Source of the DNA: Montifringilla adamsi | Taxonomy: Eukaryota; Chordata; Aves; Passeriformes; Passeridae | Length of the DNA stretch: 64,000 bases | Assembly: GCA_017590115.1 (NCBI GenBank) | Contig: JAGGNK010006471.1 | Location: 1-64,000 of the forward strand | Reading direction: 5' to 3' | Shown: positions 62,481 to 64,000 of the stretch, in pieces | Numbering within the stretch: position 1 is the stretch's first letter | Layout of the letters: each line of letters starts with the position of its first letter | Notes under the pieces: model-generated | What the model was told of the DNA's origin: nothing | Database searches by the model: none | The model's input: the letters and a program-made list of their open reading frames with translations, nothing else | Translations under genes and position numbers: made by a program

Positions 62481-63190
62481 TTCTCAAAATTTTCCAAGTA
62501 TATTCCTTTGATAGTAGTTCCCTTCCATCTGGTAATTTCCACTTACCTCCATCTAATTTTCCTCCAATCTTTTTGTGCCCCTCAATTTCCTTTTGAGAGA
62601 GTTGTGGAGGATACTCCCGAATCTCCCCCTCACAAATCTATGGAGTGCTTACCTGCAGGGGTGCCATGTTTTTAGCCTCCTGATCTGCCAAATATGTTTC
62701 CCCTGGTTCGAAATTGTGCTCCCGTTTGGTGTCCTTTTACATGGACTACAGCAATTGCCTCTGGCCTTCGGATAGCCTCTAGAATTTGTTTTATTAATTC
62801 TCCATGCATCAGCCCCCTCCCTTTAGTGTTAATTAGACCTCTTTCTTCCCAAATCTTACCAAAAGTGTGAACCACCCCATAGACGTATTTTGAATCTGTG
62901 AAGATAGTCCCCTTTTGACCCTTTAGTCTCCGTAAAGCCCTTAGTACAGCATACAATTCACATGCCTGTGCCGACCACCCCGCATTTAGAGGTCCCGATT
63001 CCACCGTCTTCCTGACTACCCCATTTATTATTGCATACCTTGATTTCCTTTTTCTCTCAATAACCCTTGCAGATCTGTCTACAAACTATTTTTCTCTTCC
63101 TTCTAATTCTTCTTCTTCTAAGTTAGGTCTTATCTTGGTTTGTAATTGTACAATTTCAGCACATCATGAGTGGGTTCCCCCAAAGTTTCC
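62481..63190 (-). pseudogene. pol: Second provirus RNase H, decayed
   Basis: [40 protein letters not shown], and [17 protein letters not shown] identify RNase H. The frame breaks on both sides. Confidence 0.85.
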
Positions 63191-64000
63191 CCTTATAGAA
63201 ACTGAGCGGGATTCTGAGCCACCGTAGTTCTGAGCTCCAGGTTGTGAGAGTGTATTAAGATAGCTTCGTATTTAAGAAGTTGTTCATCAGTGAGCCACGT
63301 TTCAGCCTTTGTCTGTAAAATGTTCCTTACATTATGAGGAGTATACACTACCAAAGGTGCCCCAAAAGTTATCTTTTTGGCCTCTTCTACTAACATAGCT
63401 GTGGCCACAATATCTTGTAAGCACGTGGGCCATCCCTGACTGACAGGCTCCAAGAGCTTAGATACATAACCCACAGGTTTCTTTGATCCCGCCCAATCCT
63501 GTGTTAGTACCCCATAAGCGGTATGATTGCTTACGTCCACAAACAGCTGAAAGGGTCTCTTTATGTCTGGCAGGCTCAGTACTGGAGCTACTATGAGAGC
63601 CTCCTTTAATTCTCTGAATTTTTCTTCATCTGGTTCAGTGAATTTGGGTTTGTCCATGGTTAGTTTTTCATATAAAAATTTTACTTTCTCACTGTACCCC
63701 TCGATCCATTGTCTACAAAATCCCAGAAGCCCAAGTACGTCTTACCTCCCTTTTTGACTGAGGGGAGGGTAATGCAATGATCCCCGTCACCCTGTGTAAG
63801 AGCCTGAATGAGAGATGCGGGACTCCAGGCAGCTCTTCCAAATGCAGGCCAACCAGTGTCCTAAATTTCGCCTCAGGCTTGGTGAATTGCAGCTTGGATT
63901 TTGAAACTTTTAAGCCTTTATCCCCTAAAAAGTTTAGGAGAGCTATTATGTTTGTTCTTACCCCATCTTCATCAGGGCCCGCTCTTAATAAGTCATCCAC
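63191..64000 (-). pseudogene. pol: Second provirus RT connection and palm, partial
   Basis: [38 protein letters not shown], and, at the window edge, VDDLLRAGPDEDGV just after the catalytic tyrosine. A frameshift near 63,700 is visible. Where the first copy has a stop after LLKY, this copy reads on with Glu. Confidence 0.88.

Larger units (their letters stand above)
61353..64000 (-). mobile_element. Second provirus of the same family, internally deleted, cut by window edge
   Basis: On the minus strand: part of an RT, RNase H and integrase, then a direct join to the 3' part of an LTR. Frames are interrupted repeatedly. Shared segments with the first copy include [19 protein letters not shown] and [12 protein letters not shown]. 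No env or U3 remains. It lies in MCC intron 1, antisense to MCC; the 5' part lies outside the window. Confidence 0.93.

Overview
This is vertebrate nuclear DNA, almost certainly from a bird and probably a songbird. The evidence is long AT-rich introns, CR1 LINE 3' ends carrying the avian ATTCTATG-type terminus, several LTR elements of avian style, and two orthologous genes arranged head to head. YTHDC2 (m6A reader and 3'-5' RNA helicase) lies on the minus strand and MCC (Wnt-pathway regulator with an N-terminal EF-hand) on the plus strand. From memory, human chromosome 5q22 has the same divergent MCC/YTHDC2 order. There are no bacterial-type operons, CRISPR arrays or prokaryotic signals.

Layout: bases 1 to about 2,700 are sequence downstream of YTHDC2, with an LTR fragment near the left edge. 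YTHDC2 fills about 3.5-45.2 kb. I could place all 29 coding exons by splice sites, reading phase and protein similarity. They give an uninterrupted 1,427-codon protein containing R3H, the helicase core with inserted ankyrin repeats, HA2, OB-fold and YTH. Its introns hold a 10.7 kb gammaretrovirus-like provirus (intron 13), a further LTR nested inside that provirus, three solo LTRs with recognisable target-site duplications, two CR1 fragments and some less certain repeats. A CpG-rich promoter with five GGGGCC units sits just 5' of the YTHDC2 start. About 45.4-52.9 kb is intergenic, with poly-A tracts, a CR1 scrap and no gene that I recognise. MCC exon 1 lies at 53.54-53.68 kb in a second CpG-rich block. 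The rest of the window is the first part of MCC intron 1, which ends in a second, antisense and internally deleted copy of the same retrovirus family running off the right edge.

The provirus carries gag, pro-pol (in frame with gag across a UAG codon, as in gammaretroviruses) and env, but all three are broken by stops and frameshifts. Its two LTRs differ at roughly 15 positions by eye, so it is an old copy that I infer is not replication-competent. The sequence points of most interest are: a provirus making up nearly all of what was a ~160 bp intron; a three-fold 21 bp tandem expansion directly before the RT YVDD motif; an LTR landing in the env tail; a 20 bp duplication of the TATA-like segment in one LTR only; a CX7CC motif in TM; a charged coiled coil in SU; a GC-AG intron and a Leu-to-Phe change in the m6A cage of YTHDC2; and a GGGGCC repeat readable as Gly-Pro in frame with the YTHDC2 start codon. 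I found no wholly new gene system.
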